Source: Thauera aromatica K172 (GTDB taxonomy: Bacteria; Pseudomonadota; Gammaproteobacteria; Burkholderiales; Rhodocyclaceae). From it: a stretch of DNA of 64,000 nucleotides. A program made the translations under genes and the position numbers. The stretch is taken from NCBI RefSeq assembly GCF_003030465.1, contig NZ_CP028339.1, positions 186,001 to 250,000 on the forward strand, written 5' to 3'. Under the pieces are notes generated by a model, which saw only the letters and a list, made by a program, of their open reading frames with translations, had not been told where the DNA came from and did not search any database. This document shows positions 35,061-43,773 of this stretch, one piece after another (the first letter of the stretch is position 1; the number at the start of each line of letters is the position of its first letter).

Positions 35061-35675
35061 ATGCCGTCAGTGGAGCTGGAAGCCCGCGTTGCTCGCCTGG
35101 AGGACCACCGGGACATCTGCAATCTGCAGGGGCGCTACAACCATTATCTGCAGACCGGGCAGTTGAAGGACAAGCTGCCCGAGCTGTTCGCCCTCGATCA
35201 TCCGCAGGTCAGGGCCGAGCTGTGCGACAGCGGGCTGTGGGAGGGGCGTGATGGCGTCATCCGCCTGTTCACCCATATGGGAGCGAAGTACGCCAGACCG
35301 GGATCGTTGATGGTGCATATGCTGCTTACTCCCGTGGTGGAAGTGAGTGCGGATGGTGTACATGCTCACGGTATGTGGAATTCGCTCGGCACCAACACCT
35401 ACGAGAATGGCGAGGGCGAACTCGAGGCCATGTGGCAACTCGGCAAGTACGACCTGACTTTCTGCAAGATAGAGGGGCGCTGGAAGTATCTGGCGTTTCG
35501 CTGGTACGTGATTTTCCGCACCCCATTTCATGAAGGGTGGGTGAATCGGCCGCTGGTGGAGGGCCTCCATGAGTCGGGTTTTCCGCCCGTCGGGCCATTC
35601 CACACGCCTTACGACCCCACCAAAACCGACAACCGCTTCCTGCCCTGCCCGCCGGAGCCGGAGTTCCGGCGATAA
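35061..35675 (+). CDS. SnoaL-like (NTF2 fold) protein
   Basis: 204 residues. The N-terminal helix LEARVARLEDHRDICNLQGR followed by YNHYLQTGQL, then LVHMLLTPVVEVSADGVHAH and GRWKYLAFRWYVIFRTPFHE, match the SnoaL_4 type of NTF2-fold proteins, small alpha+beta cones that act as cyclases, dehydratases or isomerases of polyketide- and steroid-like substrates. The ATG at 35061 is chosen by frame; an earlier ATG at 35054 is out of frame. It follows the FrhB-like gene by 60 bases and precedes the EthD-like gene by 29, so it belongs to the operon. Catalytic residues are not certain. Confidence 0.75.
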   Translation: MPSVELEARVARLEDHRDICNLQGRYNHYLQTGQLKDKLPELFALDHPQVRAELCDSGLWEGRDGVIRLFTHMGAKYARPGSLMVHMLLTPVVEVSADGVHAHGMWNSLGTNTYENGEGELEAMWQLGKYDLTFCKIEGRWKYLAFRWYVIFRTPFHEGWVNRPLVEGLHESGFPPVGPFHTPYDPTKTDNRFLPCPPEPEFRR

Positions 35676-35704
35676 CACCTTCAACGCACGAGGAGACACC
35701 CCGC

Positions 35705-36484
35705 ATGCCCATCAAACTGATGGCGGCGTCACGCCGCCGACCCGGCCTGACCCGGGCCGAGTACCAACGCTACCTGGAGTTCTATCACGGCACCATTGCG
35801 CGCCGAGAACGCTTCAAGATCGACTCCTACATCCAGAACCACGTGATCGATGGCGCCTTCGGTACGCTCGGGGACGAAACACACCAGCAGGTGGCCGACC
35901 GTGACGCGGTGGTCGAGCTGACGTTCGCCAACTTCCCCGACATGCTTGCCACCCTGGAGCCCGCCACGCCTTCGGCCGCCTCCCAGGACGGCAAATTCTT
36001 CGCCGACGAATGCAACAACATCATCGTCATGGCCGAGGAGGAGGAAATTCCGGTGCCCAGTCCGCTGCCGAGCTTCAACCCGGGACTGGGTATCGTCCAG
36101 GGGGTGGGCGCGCTCAAGGTGCTGCACTACATCATGCGTGACGATACCGTCTATCGCGAGGACTACTACCAGTACTGGCGTGAGGCCCATGAAGAAGCGC
36201 TTGAAAAGGCGCCCTATGCGCGTGAGCAATTGCGTCGCTGCGTGGCCAACAAGCGCTGCCGCATCAACGACAACGATGGTGCGGCGCGCAAGCACTTCAA
36301 GATGGTGGATCCGCCGGTTTATGACTTGGTGGTGAGCCACTGGTACGACACGATGGAGCACGCCGGCGCTTTCCGGCAGTACCAGGAAGCGCTGATGAAA
36401 AACACGCGGAAATTCGCCAACTGGTCGAAGTCCTTTTATCTCTATACCAAGCAGATCGTGATCATTCGCGACACCGAAAAATGA
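35705..36484 (+). CDS. double EthD-like protein (second copy)
   Basis: 259 residues from ATG 35705, behind GAGGAG. Its two halves start with IKLMAASRRRPGLTRAEYQR and ALKVLHYIMRDDTVYREDYYQYW, both EthD-like strand-helix units, so the chain looks like a fused pseudo-dimer, as in the copy at 12 kb. An acidic linker (MAEEEEIPVPSPLPS) separates the halves. The next gene is a full-length PhlG-like hydrolase, repeating the EthD-PhlG pairing of region 1. A role in cyclising or cleaving a polyketide-like ring is inferred from the family only. Confidence 0.72.
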   Translation: MPIKLMAASRRRPGLTRAEYQRYLEFYHGTIARRERFKIDSYIQNHVIDGAFGTLGDETHQQVADRDAVVELTFANFPDMLATLEPATPSAASQDGKFFADECNNIIVMAEEEEIPVPSPLPSFNPGLGIVQGVGALKVLHYIMRDDTVYREDYYQYWREAHEEALEKAPYAREQLRRCVANKRCRINDNDGAARKHFKMVDPPVYDLVVSHWYDTMEHAGAFRQYQEALMKNTRKFANWSKSFYLYTKQIVIIRDTEK

Positions 36485-36495
36485 TGGAGGCAGCC

Positions 36496-37389
36496 ATGAC
36501 AGCGACGATCGAACTGAGCGTGCAGAAGGATTTCAAGGATTGGTACGCCTCGACTCCGGTCAAGGCGAAGCGCCCGGAACTGAGCCCGGAAGAGCAGGCT
36601 CGGCCTTTCGCCAAGTATTACCACGAGGATATCCCTCGCCCCGATCCTGGCCACCTGGCGCTGATGGACTCGCCCTGCGATCCGGCCAGGGCGATCGGCC
36701 CGGAGCGGATGAACGACCTGCTCGACCCGGGTTACCTCGAGGTGGAGGTTGGCTGGTGCAATCTGCCCAACGGCGCCGGCTTCATCGCCAACAAGATGCT
36801 CTATCCGGACATCACGGCCGAGATGATCGACTGGTGGTTTGCCTGGCATGCGCTCGAAGACCTGCGCTATCGCATCTGGTACCCCCCTCAGCACGCCGGC
36901 ATCATGCTGAGCCCTGAAGGCCGCAAGCGCCTTCTCGACCCGAGCGTCCCGATGGTCGAGAAGAACTGGGGCGTGACCCACCACGTCACTGAAAACTGCG
37001 ATTGCGGGATGGAGAACATCGACATCACCTTTCTTTCTCCCCGGGACTTCGGTTTCGACATGAGCCGCTGGAAACAGCCTTACGTTGCCACGTTTGCCGG
37101 CGGCTATGGGTGGGCGGTGACCGTGAACAAGACGGACGAGTCGATCACCGCGCCCGCGCTGATGTGCCACATCTTCCGTGATACGCCGGAAGGCCTGGAG
37201 CATCGCACCCGTTTCTGGCTGGGCTACCGCATGTCGGGCGGCAAGCCTGAACTGTCCCTGCCGCCCGGCGTCGCGGTCCCGGTTGAAGCCATCCGTGGTC
37301 TTGCCCGCCACAACGTCAAGGAATTCACCCGCTTCAAGCATTTCCTGCCCCGCATCCACGCCGAGTTCGGCGGCGGGATGACCGCGTAA
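36496..37389 (+). CDS. DAPG hydrolase (PhlG)-like C-C hydrolase, full length
   Basis: 297 residues from ATG 36496, placed behind GGAGG; an ATG 15 bases upstream sits on the previous stop. Counting from that upstream ATG, candidate zinc ligands matching the His-Glu-His-Glu set of Pseudomonas PhlG are His138 (PPQHAG), Glu171 (HHVTENCDCG), and His277 and Glu281 in the H-x-x-x-E motif of ARHNVKEF. PhlG hydrolyses the acetyl group of 2,4-diacetylphloroglucinol, a C-C bond next to a phenol ring. Similar length and motifs suggest hydrolysis of an acylated phenol or beta-diketone. It ends the operon, 37 bases before a strong terminator. Confidence 0.8.
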   Translation: MTATIELSVQKDFKDWYASTPVKAKRPELSPEEQARPFAKYYHEDIPRPDPGHLALMDSPCDPARAIGPERMNDLLDPGYLEVEVGWCNLPNGAGFIANKMLYPDITAEMIDWWFAWHALEDLRYRIWYPPQHAGIMLSPEGRKRLLDPSVPMVEKNWGVTHHVTENCDCGMENIDITFLSPRDFGFDMSRWKQPYVATFAGGYGWAVTVNKTDESITAPALMCHIFRDTPEGLEHRTRFWLGYRMSGGKPELSLPPGVAVPVEAIRGLARHNVKEFTRFKHFLPRIHAEFGGGMTA

Positions 37390-37426
37390 GGTTCCTCCCT
37401 CTCCTGCCTGTTTGTCGAGGAGATTG

Positions 37427-37455
37427 TCGGCAGCGCATGCGCTGCCGATTTTTTT
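37427..37455 (+). terminator. Rho-independent terminator of the F420/PhlG operon
   Basis: Perfect 10-base arms TCGGCAGCGC and GCGCTGCCGA around AT, followed by seven T. It lies 38 bases after the PhlG-like stop and 25 bases before the convergent LysR stop, so it could serve both. Confidence 0.93.
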
Positions 37456-37479
37456 ATCTGATTGTTTCGGAACGACTTG

Positions 37480-38394
37480 TCATTGCGGGGGCGGCGAATC
37501 GACACATTGCCTGAGGATATTGCGCAGCCAGAGGAGGGCAGGATCGCGGTTGCGGTAACGGTGCCAGACGATGACCTCGGTCAGGTGTGGCATCTCGACC
37601 GGTGGCGCTACGCGCTTGAGCGGCAGGAAGCGCAGGTAGAAGTCCGCCAGCCGCTGGTGGATCGTCGCGATACGGGTCGTGCCGACGACGAACTGGGGAA
37701 GGGTGCTGAAACTGGCGGTGATGATTTCGATGCGCCTGGTATGACCGTAGTGGTCGAAAAACCATTCGTCGAAGGCGGGAAGGCGCTGCTGACCGAACCT
37801 GACCGCAACATGCCCCAGCGCGAGATACTCCTCAAGGGTGATCGACTCGCCGATCAGTTGATTTTCCTGCCAGGCGATGCAGGTGTATGAATCCTCGAAA
37901 AGCGCTTCTGCGGGATGGCCCTCGTGTATGTACTGGGTCGGCTGAATCAGCGCATCCACTTCACCGCGTTCGAGGGATTCCCACGGACGGTCGGAATACG
38001 GCAGCAATTCGATCGTGACCTGGGGGGCGATCTGCTGAATCAGGGGCAGAGCCTTCGTCATCAGCACGATCGAGACGTAATCCGACATCAAAAGTTTGAA
38101 ATGGCGCTGGGCCCGTGCCGGGTCGAACTCCGGCCTGATCTGGACGGTGGTTTCGACTTTCAGCAAGATATCCCTGACCGGTCCTGCCAGGCTCTCGGCG
38201 AGCGGAGTGGGCACCATCCGGCGCCCGATGGGTGCCAGCAGATCGTCGCCGAAATATTCCCGCAGCCGCGCCAGTGCGCCACTCATCGCCGGCTGGCTCA
38301 GATGCAGGCGCCGGCTTGCGCGGGTAATGTTTTGCTCTGCCAGCAAGGCATCGAGGGCGACGAGCAGATTCAGGTCGAGGTGGTTGAAATGCAT
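37480..38394 (-). CDS. LysR family regulator (second copy)
   Basis: 304 residues from the ATG at 38394; the longer open frame overlaps the ThDP gene and is not used. It has the helix-turn-helix LDLNLLVALDALL followed by NITRASRRLHLSQPAMSGAL and an effector domain. It is a paralogue of the LysR at 26.6 kb. It lies downstream of the ThDP enzyme gene in the same direction, 62 bases away. It may control the divergent ThDP/acetoacetyl-CoA synthetase promoter or act with its paralogue on the F420 operon. Confidence 0.88.
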   Translation of the reverse strand: MHFNHLDLNLLVALDALLAEQNITRASRRLHLSQPAMSGALARLREYFGDDLLAPIGRRMVPTPLAESLAGPVRDILLKVETTVQIRPEFDPARAQRHFKLLMSDYVSIVLMTKALPLIQQIAPQVTIELLPYSDRPWESLERGEVDALIQPTQYIHEGHPAEALFEDSYTCIAWQENQLIGESITLEEYLALGHVAVRFGQQRLPAFDEWFFDHYGHTRRIEIITASFSTLPQFVVGTTRIATIHQRLADFYLRFLPLKRVAPPVEMPHLTEVIVWHRYRNRDPALLWLRNILRQCVDSPPPQ

Positions 38395-38456
38395 GCCGTG
38401 CAGGATATGCCCATCGCCGGCAACGGCCAATGTGTCATCGGCCGTTGCCCAGAGGT

Positions 38457-40097
38457 TCAGGCGGGATTCGGAGTCGGCATGAGGAATGGCCAGGGCGAAG
38501 TTTCGGTCGAGCGGTCGAGCGGGACTTCGATCAGTGCCGGGGCGTCGAGTGCGAAGGCCTTTTCCAGCGTGCTGCGCAATCCGGCGGGTGTATCCACCCG
38601 GTAGCCGGCAACGCCAAAGCTTTCTGCCAGCTTGATGAAATCTGGATTCTGCAGTTCCGATCCGATTACTCGTCCCTGGAAGAGGCGCTGTTGGTCGCGC
38701 CGGACGTTGCCGTAAGCATTGTTGTTGAATACGACGGTCACGAGATTGATGCCGTGTTGAACCGCAGTGATCAGGTCCTGCAGGCCGAACAGGAAGCCGC
38801 CGTCTCCTGTGATCGACACCACGCATTTGTCCGGGTTGCCCGCCTTGACGCCCAGTGCGGTGGGGAAGCCGAAGCCGAGCGTTCCTTGGTGGCCAGCGGT
38901 AACAAAAGTGCGGGGCGCGTACACCGGGAAGCCGAAGAAGGACGTGAAGCCGGTCTGACAGACTTCTTCGACGAAAAAACCATCACGGGGGAGCACTTCA
39001 CGGATGGCGCTCAGGTACTGCACATGAGGTGTGATCGCCGCGATTTCTTCATGGGTCTGCTGCTTCAACGCCGAAAATTCAGCTTGGCGGGAAGAGTGGA
39101 CGATGCCAAGACTGCGCACTTTTTCGAGAAGTTCACGGCAGGTTCGTGCCGAATCTCCGACAAGACCGACCGTCGGCTTGAGGCGGGTCATCTGCACGGG
39201 ATCGATATCGATATTGATCAGGGCACGGTGCTTGCCGAGCCGAGGCCAGCGGAACCAGAGCAGTTCCAGGCGTGAGCCGATCCCGATGACGGCATCCGTC
39301 TCCGCCCACCGTTTGAAGCCCGAGGCGCAGGTGAAGCCGAGGCTGTGGTCATCTGCGACGATGCCGCGGCCGCCGCGCCAGCTGACCACGGGAGCCTGCA
39401 GCTGTTCTGCCAGGGCCTGTACTTCAGCCGCAGCATGCTGCGCCCCGCTGCCGACCATGATCATGGGATTGCGGGCATCCTTGAGCAGGGCTGCGGCCTT
39501 GGCGATCAGGTCTGGATCGGGTTCGATCTGCGGACTGGCCGCAGCAGGGTGCGCCGGCGGTATCGGTGCGCTGGCGGTAAAAACGTCCCAGGGCATTTCC
39601 ACGACGACTGGGCGGGGGCGACCGGTCTGAAGCTGGCGAAAGGCATCGTCCATGATTTCTGGAACCTGGCCGGGGTGCTCGATCCGTGCTGCCCATTTGG
39701 TAATGGAGCGCATGGTCGCGAGTTGATCCGGTAGTTCGTGAAGGTGCCCTTTCCCGCTCCCGATGAAATCGGAAGGGACCTGGCCGGTAATGCCGAGTAT
39801 GGGGGCGCTCACGCCATGGGCCGTGCAGATGGCGGCTGCGGCGTTGAGAATGCCTGGGCCGGGGACGACCGAAAAGGTGCCGATACGGCCTGTGGATTTT
39901 GCATAACCCAAAGCCATGTAGGCGGTTGTTTGCTCATGGCGGGGGGTGATGACTTTGATGTGCTCCTCGTTGCGATGGAGCGCGTCGAAGAGGCTGTAGG
40001 TCTGAACGCCCGGAATCCCGAACAAAGTGTCGACCCCATGCTGGATCAGCGACTGCACCAGCGCATCACCGCCGGTCATCCGGTTCTGTTGGTCCAT
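38457..40097 (-). CDS. thiamine diphosphate-dependent enzyme, acetolactate synthase-like
   Basis: 546 residues from the ATG at 40097, behind AAGGA. It has the three-domain ThDP layout: a PYR domain with catalytic Glu55 (PRHEQTTAYMALGYA), a central domain around 190-320, and a PP domain with GDGG at 431 and NNN at 458-460 (the GDG-N28-NN cofactor motif). The family includes acetolactate synthase, benzoylformate decarboxylase, sulfoacetaldehyde acetyltransferase and C-C lyases such as cyclohexane-1,2-dione hydrolase. I saw no clear match to the last. In this cluster it could cleave or decarboxylate a keto intermediate. It is divergent from the acetoacetyl-CoA synthetase gene, sharing the 40240-40273 site. 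Confidence 0.85.
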   Translation of the reverse strand: MDQQNRMTGGDALVQSLIQHGVDTLFGIPGVQTYSLFDALHRNEEHIKVITPRHEQTTAYMALGYAKSTGRIGTFSVVPGPGILNAAAAICTAHGVSAPILGITGQVPSDFIGSGKGHLHELPDQLATMRSITKWAARIEHPGQVPEIMDDAFRQLQTGRPRPVVVEMPWDVFTASAPIPPAHPAAASPQIEPDPDLIAKAAALLKDARNPMIMVGSGAQHAAAEVQALAEQLQAPVVSWRGGRGIVADDHSLGFTCASGFKRWAETDAVIGIGSRLELLWFRWPRLGKHRALINIDIDPVQMTRLKPTVGLVGDSARTCRELLEKVRSLGIVHSSRQAEFSALKQQTHEEIAAITPHVQYLSAIREVLPRDGFFVEEVCQTGFTSFFGFPVYAPRTFVTAGHQGTLGFGFPTALGVKAGNPDKCVVSITGDGGFLFGLQDLITAVQHGINLVTVVFNNNAYGNVRRDQQRLFQGRVIGSELQNPDFIKLAESFGVAGYRVDTPAGLRSTLEKAFALDAPALIEVPLDRSTETSPWPFLMPTPNPA

Positions 40098-40239
40098 TGT
40101 GATTCCTTGTCTTTGCGCCAAGAATCTGACGCGCTTCACACGTGATCTGCAGCTCCCCCTTATCCGCGTGCGGATGCCGTCATCAATCGTCCCGGGAGAT
40201 TGGGCCGGGAAAGGGGGCAGTCCAGGCGCCCTGATAATC

Positions 40240-40273
40240 ACCATAATGCGGTGCAACAGTACCGCATTATGGT
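40240..40273. promoter_or_regulatory. 13-base perfect inverted repeat in the ThDP/aacS divergent spacer
   Basis: Arms ACCATAATGCGGT and ACCGCATTATGGT are exact complements with eight bases between them. Placed about 70 bases upstream of the acetoacetyl-CoA synthetase start and 143 bases upstream of the ThDP gene start, it is most likely an operator for a dimeric or tetrameric regulator. A hairpin is possible too. Confidence 0.65.
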
Positions 40274-40341
40274 TGTTTTCAAGGGGGTGTCAAGCTATCA
40301 TCGCCGTGCTTCGGTAACGAGCCCTCTTTGAGATCAACGCC

Positions 40342-42348
40342 ATGACACGCCTGACCGACGAACTGCCTCTGTGGATTCCTTCCCCTGCTTATGTGGCAAG
40401 CACTGCCATGCATGCTTTCATGAACGCAGCGGGACAATCGAACTACGCCGATTTATGGCAGTGGTCCATCGACGATCCTGCGGCGTTCTGGTCGAGGCTG
40501 GTCGAGTTCTGTAATGCTGCGGGAGATTTCCGCGGTCCCGTCCTGGAAAGCGATGGCAGGATGCTTGGTACGCGCTGGTTTCCGAACGCGAGGCTGAATT
40601 ACGCGGAAAACATGCTCAGGGTGCGGGATGAAGGGGATGCCCTCGTTTTCTGGGGGGAGGACAAGGTCAAGCGGCGCATGTCGCGCTCCCAACTGCATGC
40701 CGATGTTTCCCGCTTCGTCGGTTTCCTACGGGCGGCGGGGGTCGGGGAGGGCGACAGGGTCGCCGCGGTGATGCCGAATCTGCCGGAAACGGTGGTTGCG
40801 ATGCTTGCCACTGCAGCGATCGGAGCGATCTGGTCATCGACCTCGCCGGATTTTGGCGCCCGAGGCGTGCTCGACCGTATTGGCCAGATCGAGCCGAAGG
40901 TGTTCTTGTGTGTGGATGGCTACTGGTACAACGGGAAGGCGGTGGACTGCCTAGTAAAAAATGCCGAAATCGTATCGGGGATGCCTCCCCTGGAGAAGGT
41001 GGTGGTCGTGTCCTATCTTGGTGTCAGGCCAGACCTCACCGCCATCGGTGGCGCCCAACACTGGGATGATGTCATTGCGGCGTTCCCAGCGACCGATATC
41101 GAATTCAACCATGTCGGCTTTTCCCACCCGCTGGTGATCCTGTTTTCCTCAGGAACCACCGGGATCCCAAAATGCATCGTTCACGGCCATGGTGGCGTAC
41201 TACTGCAGCACCTCAAAGAGCAGCAGCTGCACAGCGACCTCCGGCTCGGAGACCGCCTGTTCTATTTCACCACCTGCAGCTGGATGATGTGGAACTGGCT
41301 GGTATCGGGCCTGGCTTCGGGGGCGACGCTGTTGCTCTACGATGGCTCTCCTTTCGCGTCTCAGGGGGCGGCGCTTTTCGATTATGCCCAGGCCGAAAGA
41401 ATGACTCATTTCGGGACTTCGGCAAAATTCATCGACACTGCGGCAAAACAGGGCTTGGCGCCCGCCAGGAACCATCGTCTCGATGCCTTGCGGGTCATGC
41501 TGTCGACGGGCAGTCCTCTTTCTCCGGAAGGCTTTGATTGGGTTTATCGCGACGTGAAGAAAGATGTCCTGCTGGCCTCGATATCGGGGGGGACGGATAT
41601 CCTTTCTTGCTTTGTTCTGGGTAACCCAGTGCTGCCGGTCCATCGTGGCGAGATTCAGTCACGAGGGTTGGGAATGGCCGTGGACGTGTTCGACGAAGAG
41701 GGTCAGTCGGTGCGCGAGGAAAAGGGAGAGCTGGTGTGTACCCGATCTTTTCCCGTAATGTCGATCGGGTTTTGGAATGATCCTGATGGCACGAAATACC
41801 GTTCCGCATATTTCGATCGTTTTGACAACGTGTGGTGCCATGGTGATTTTTCCGAGCTGACCGAAAATGATGGTGTGATCATCTACGGACGCTCGGACGC
41901 CACGCTGAATCCAGGCGGTGTGCGTATCGGTACTGCAGAGATTTATCGGCAGGTCGAGCAACTGCCCGAGGTGATCGAGTCACTGGTGATCGGCCAGAAC
42001 TGGTCGAGTGGGGAAAGTATCGACGTCAGGATCATATTGTTCGTTCGGCTGGCCGAGGGGCTTGCACTGACCGCGGAGCTGGTCGAACGGATCAAGAAAC
42101 AGATAAGGGCGAACACCACGCCGCGCCACGTACCGGCTGAGATTCTGCAGGTAAAGGACATCCCACGCACCAAGAGCGGAAAAATCGTCGAGTTGGCTGT
42201 TCGTAATGTGGTGCACGGTGAGCGGGTCAAGAATATCGAGGCTCTCGCCAACCCCGAAGCGCTGGATGATTTCAGGGATCGGCCTGAACTGAAAAGCCCG
42301 CCTGGCTTGCCGGCAAGTGGCACCAGGTCTTCCCGTGCAGGAGTCTGA
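40342..42348 (+). CDS. aacS: acetoacetyl-CoA synthetase (acetoacetate-CoA ligase)
   Basis: 668 residues, the usual length. Its N-terminus (LPLWIPSPAYVASTAMHAFM) is characteristic of acetoacetate-CoA ligases rather than acetyl-CoA synthetases. It has the AMP-binding motif ILFSSGTTGIPKCIVHGHGG and a C-terminal catalytic Lys in KDIPRTKSGKIVELAVRNVV. It makes acetoacetyl-CoA from acetoacetate, ATP and CoA. That fits the BKACE enzyme at 0.6 kb, which releases acetoacetate, so the two can close a carbon-recovery loop. It is divergent from the ThDP enzyme gene. Confidence 0.93.
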   Translation: MTRLTDELPLWIPSPAYVASTAMHAFMNAAGQSNYADLWQWSIDDPAAFWSRLVEFCNAAGDFRGPVLESDGRMLGTRWFPNARLNYAENMLRVRDEGDALVFWGEDKVKRRMSRSQLHADVSRFVGFLRAAGVGEGDRVAAVMPNLPETVVAMLATAAIGAIWSSTSPDFGARGVLDRIGQIEPKVFLCVDGYWYNGKAVDCLVKNAEIVSGMPPLEKVVVVSYLGVRPDLTAIGGAQHWDDVIAAFPATDIEFNHVGFSHPLVILFSSGTTGIPKCIVHGHGGVLLQHLKEQQLHSDLRLGDRLFYFTTCSWMMWNWLVSGLASGATLLLYDGSPFASQGAALFDYAQAERMTHFGTSAKFIDTAAKQGLAPARNHRLDALRVMLSTGSPLSPEGFDWVYRDVKKDVLLASISGGTDILSCFVLGNPVLPVHRGEIQSRGLGMAVDVFDEEGQSVREEKGELVCTRSFPVMSIGFWNDPDGTKYRSAYFDRFDNVWCHGDFSELTENDGVIIYGRSDATLNPGGVRIGTAEIYRQVEQLPEVIESLVIGQNWSSGESIDVRIILFVRLAEGLALTAELVERIKKQIRANTTPRHVPAEILQVKDIPRTKSGKIVELAVRNVVHGERVKNIEALANPEALDDFRDRPELKSPPGLPASGTRSSRAGV

Positions 42349-42515
42349 TAGGAAGCCCGGATGCCGTGTCCGCCGCCGGGGCGGCGGGTGAAGGGAACGG
42401 TACCTGGCCGCCAACTTGTTTATTACGAACGTCTTTTCCAATCCAAGCGTCACGGAATGGACTCGATTGTCGACTCAAGTCTTCGGCCAGGGCTCCCGCA
42501 GCTACGCGTTTATCA

Positions 42516-43664
42516 TTAATCGTCATCATCATCCTCTTCAGGCGCCTCGAAACCGAGCAGTGCGGCCCGAAACTCATCGGATGTTGCTGCCAGCAGTCGC
42601 TTGGTCTTGATGCTGGTCTTGATGGAGGTATCGAGCCGAATGAGATTGAGCGCCATGTGGCGCACCAGCGCCAGGTTATGGGCAATGTGACCGATGCAGC
42701 CGCGGGCGTAGTCATCACCGAACTGGACATCCAGACACCAGTGCAGACGATTCTCGACTTCCCAATGACTTCTGATCGCCAATGCAATCCGCTGGGCATC
42801 GGCCGGCAGGCTGCTGATGTAGTACGCGCGCTCGGTGCTGGTGCGTTCGCCCACCGTTCGCACGCGCTCGACAACGGCAAAGCTGGCTACATCCTTCCAG
42901 GCGGCGGCCTTGTGGAGCCGATCAGTGGCGTCATACGCCGTACAGCGACGCACTTCGATCCGCCCGTGGCCGGTGCTCTTGCTCTCGTGCGTCGAGCCCG
43001 GCGTCAGCGGGCCGCGTGGGTCGATATCGGCGAAGATGATCGAGTCACGAAGCGTCGGGTGGTTGTCTTTCACGCACAGCACGTAGTGGGCACCTCGCTC
43101 ACGGATGGCGCGTGCGATCTTGGTCTGCGTACCCATCGCATCGATGGTGACGATGCAACCGTCGATGTCGAGCACCTTGAGCAGTTCGGGAATCGCCGTG
43201 ATCTCGTTGGACTTCTCGGCGGTCGCCATCTGGCCCAGCACCACGCCCACATTGGCCGCAAACGCGCTGACCAGATGCAGCGGTGCACCGGCCGCCTTGC
43301 TCGTGGTGCGTCGGCTCGACTTGCCATCGATAGCGACGACTTGGTCTTTGCCCAGCGCCGGGATGATGCCACCTACCCATGCGCGAAAGGCTTGCTCGAA
43401 CTGCTTCGGATCGAGCAGCGCGAACACGCGCTCGAAGGTATCGGGCGAAGCCACGTCGTAGTCGAGCCGAAGAAAGCCGCGCAGCCACGCCAGTTTGGCG
43501 CTCCCCCACTGCGAGATCTCCTCGAAATCGTCCGCCCCGCTGAGCACGGCGCACACCGCCACGGTCAGCAGTTCGCTCAAGCGGTGCCGCGTCTGTTGCG
43601 CGTTGCGCCAGTCCTCGAGACCCTCGAAAACCTCCACCATGTCGGCCAGCTTCCCTGTGTCCAT
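42516..43664 (-). CDS. ISAs1 family transposase
   Basis: 382 residues from the ATG at 43664. It has the ISAs1/H-repeat pattern: an N-terminal domain with VFEGLEDWRNAQQTRHRLSE and LSGADDFEEISQWG, then VVAIDGKSSRRT, VTIDAMGTQTKIA, LCVKDNHPTL and SHWEVENRLHWCLDVQFGDD. The reading frame looks intact, so the element may be active, but I could not fix its ends. It lies between aacS and a truncated IS3-type gene and starts the mobile-DNA block. Its C-terminus ends in an acidic run of five Asp. Confidence 0.92.
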   Translation of the reverse strand: MDTGKLADMVEVFEGLEDWRNAQQTRHRLSELLTVAVCAVLSGADDFEEISQWGSAKLAWLRGFLRLDYDVASPDTFERVFALLDPKQFEQAFRAWVGGIIPALGKDQVVAIDGKSSRRTTSKAAGAPLHLVSAFAANVGVVLGQMATAEKSNEITAIPELLKVLDIDGCIVTIDAMGTQTKIARAIRERGAHYVLCVKDNHPTLRDSIIFADIDPRGPLTPGSTHESKSTGHGRIEVRRCTAYDATDRLHKAAAWKDVASFAVVERVRTVGERTSTERAYYISSLPADAQRIALAIRSHWEVENRLHWCLDVQFGDDYARGCIGHIAHNLALVRHMALNLIRLDTSIKTSIKTKRLLAATSDEFRAALLGFEAPEEDDDDD

Positions 43665-43773
43665 CGTTCGCCCAAAAAGATAGGAAGCTACACAAAACAA
43701 GGGCTTGTGAACAGAGGTCAGGCAAGTAGTTGATTGTGAACGTCATTTTTTGGTGGTCAATGACTAATGGGTA

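Noticed and set aside
38457-40097. Cyclohexane-1,2-dione hydrolase as the identity of the ThDP enzyme
   Set aside because: That enzyme is known from Azoarcus, which would fit, but the N-terminal and central sequences here do not resemble it; only the general ThDP motifs match.
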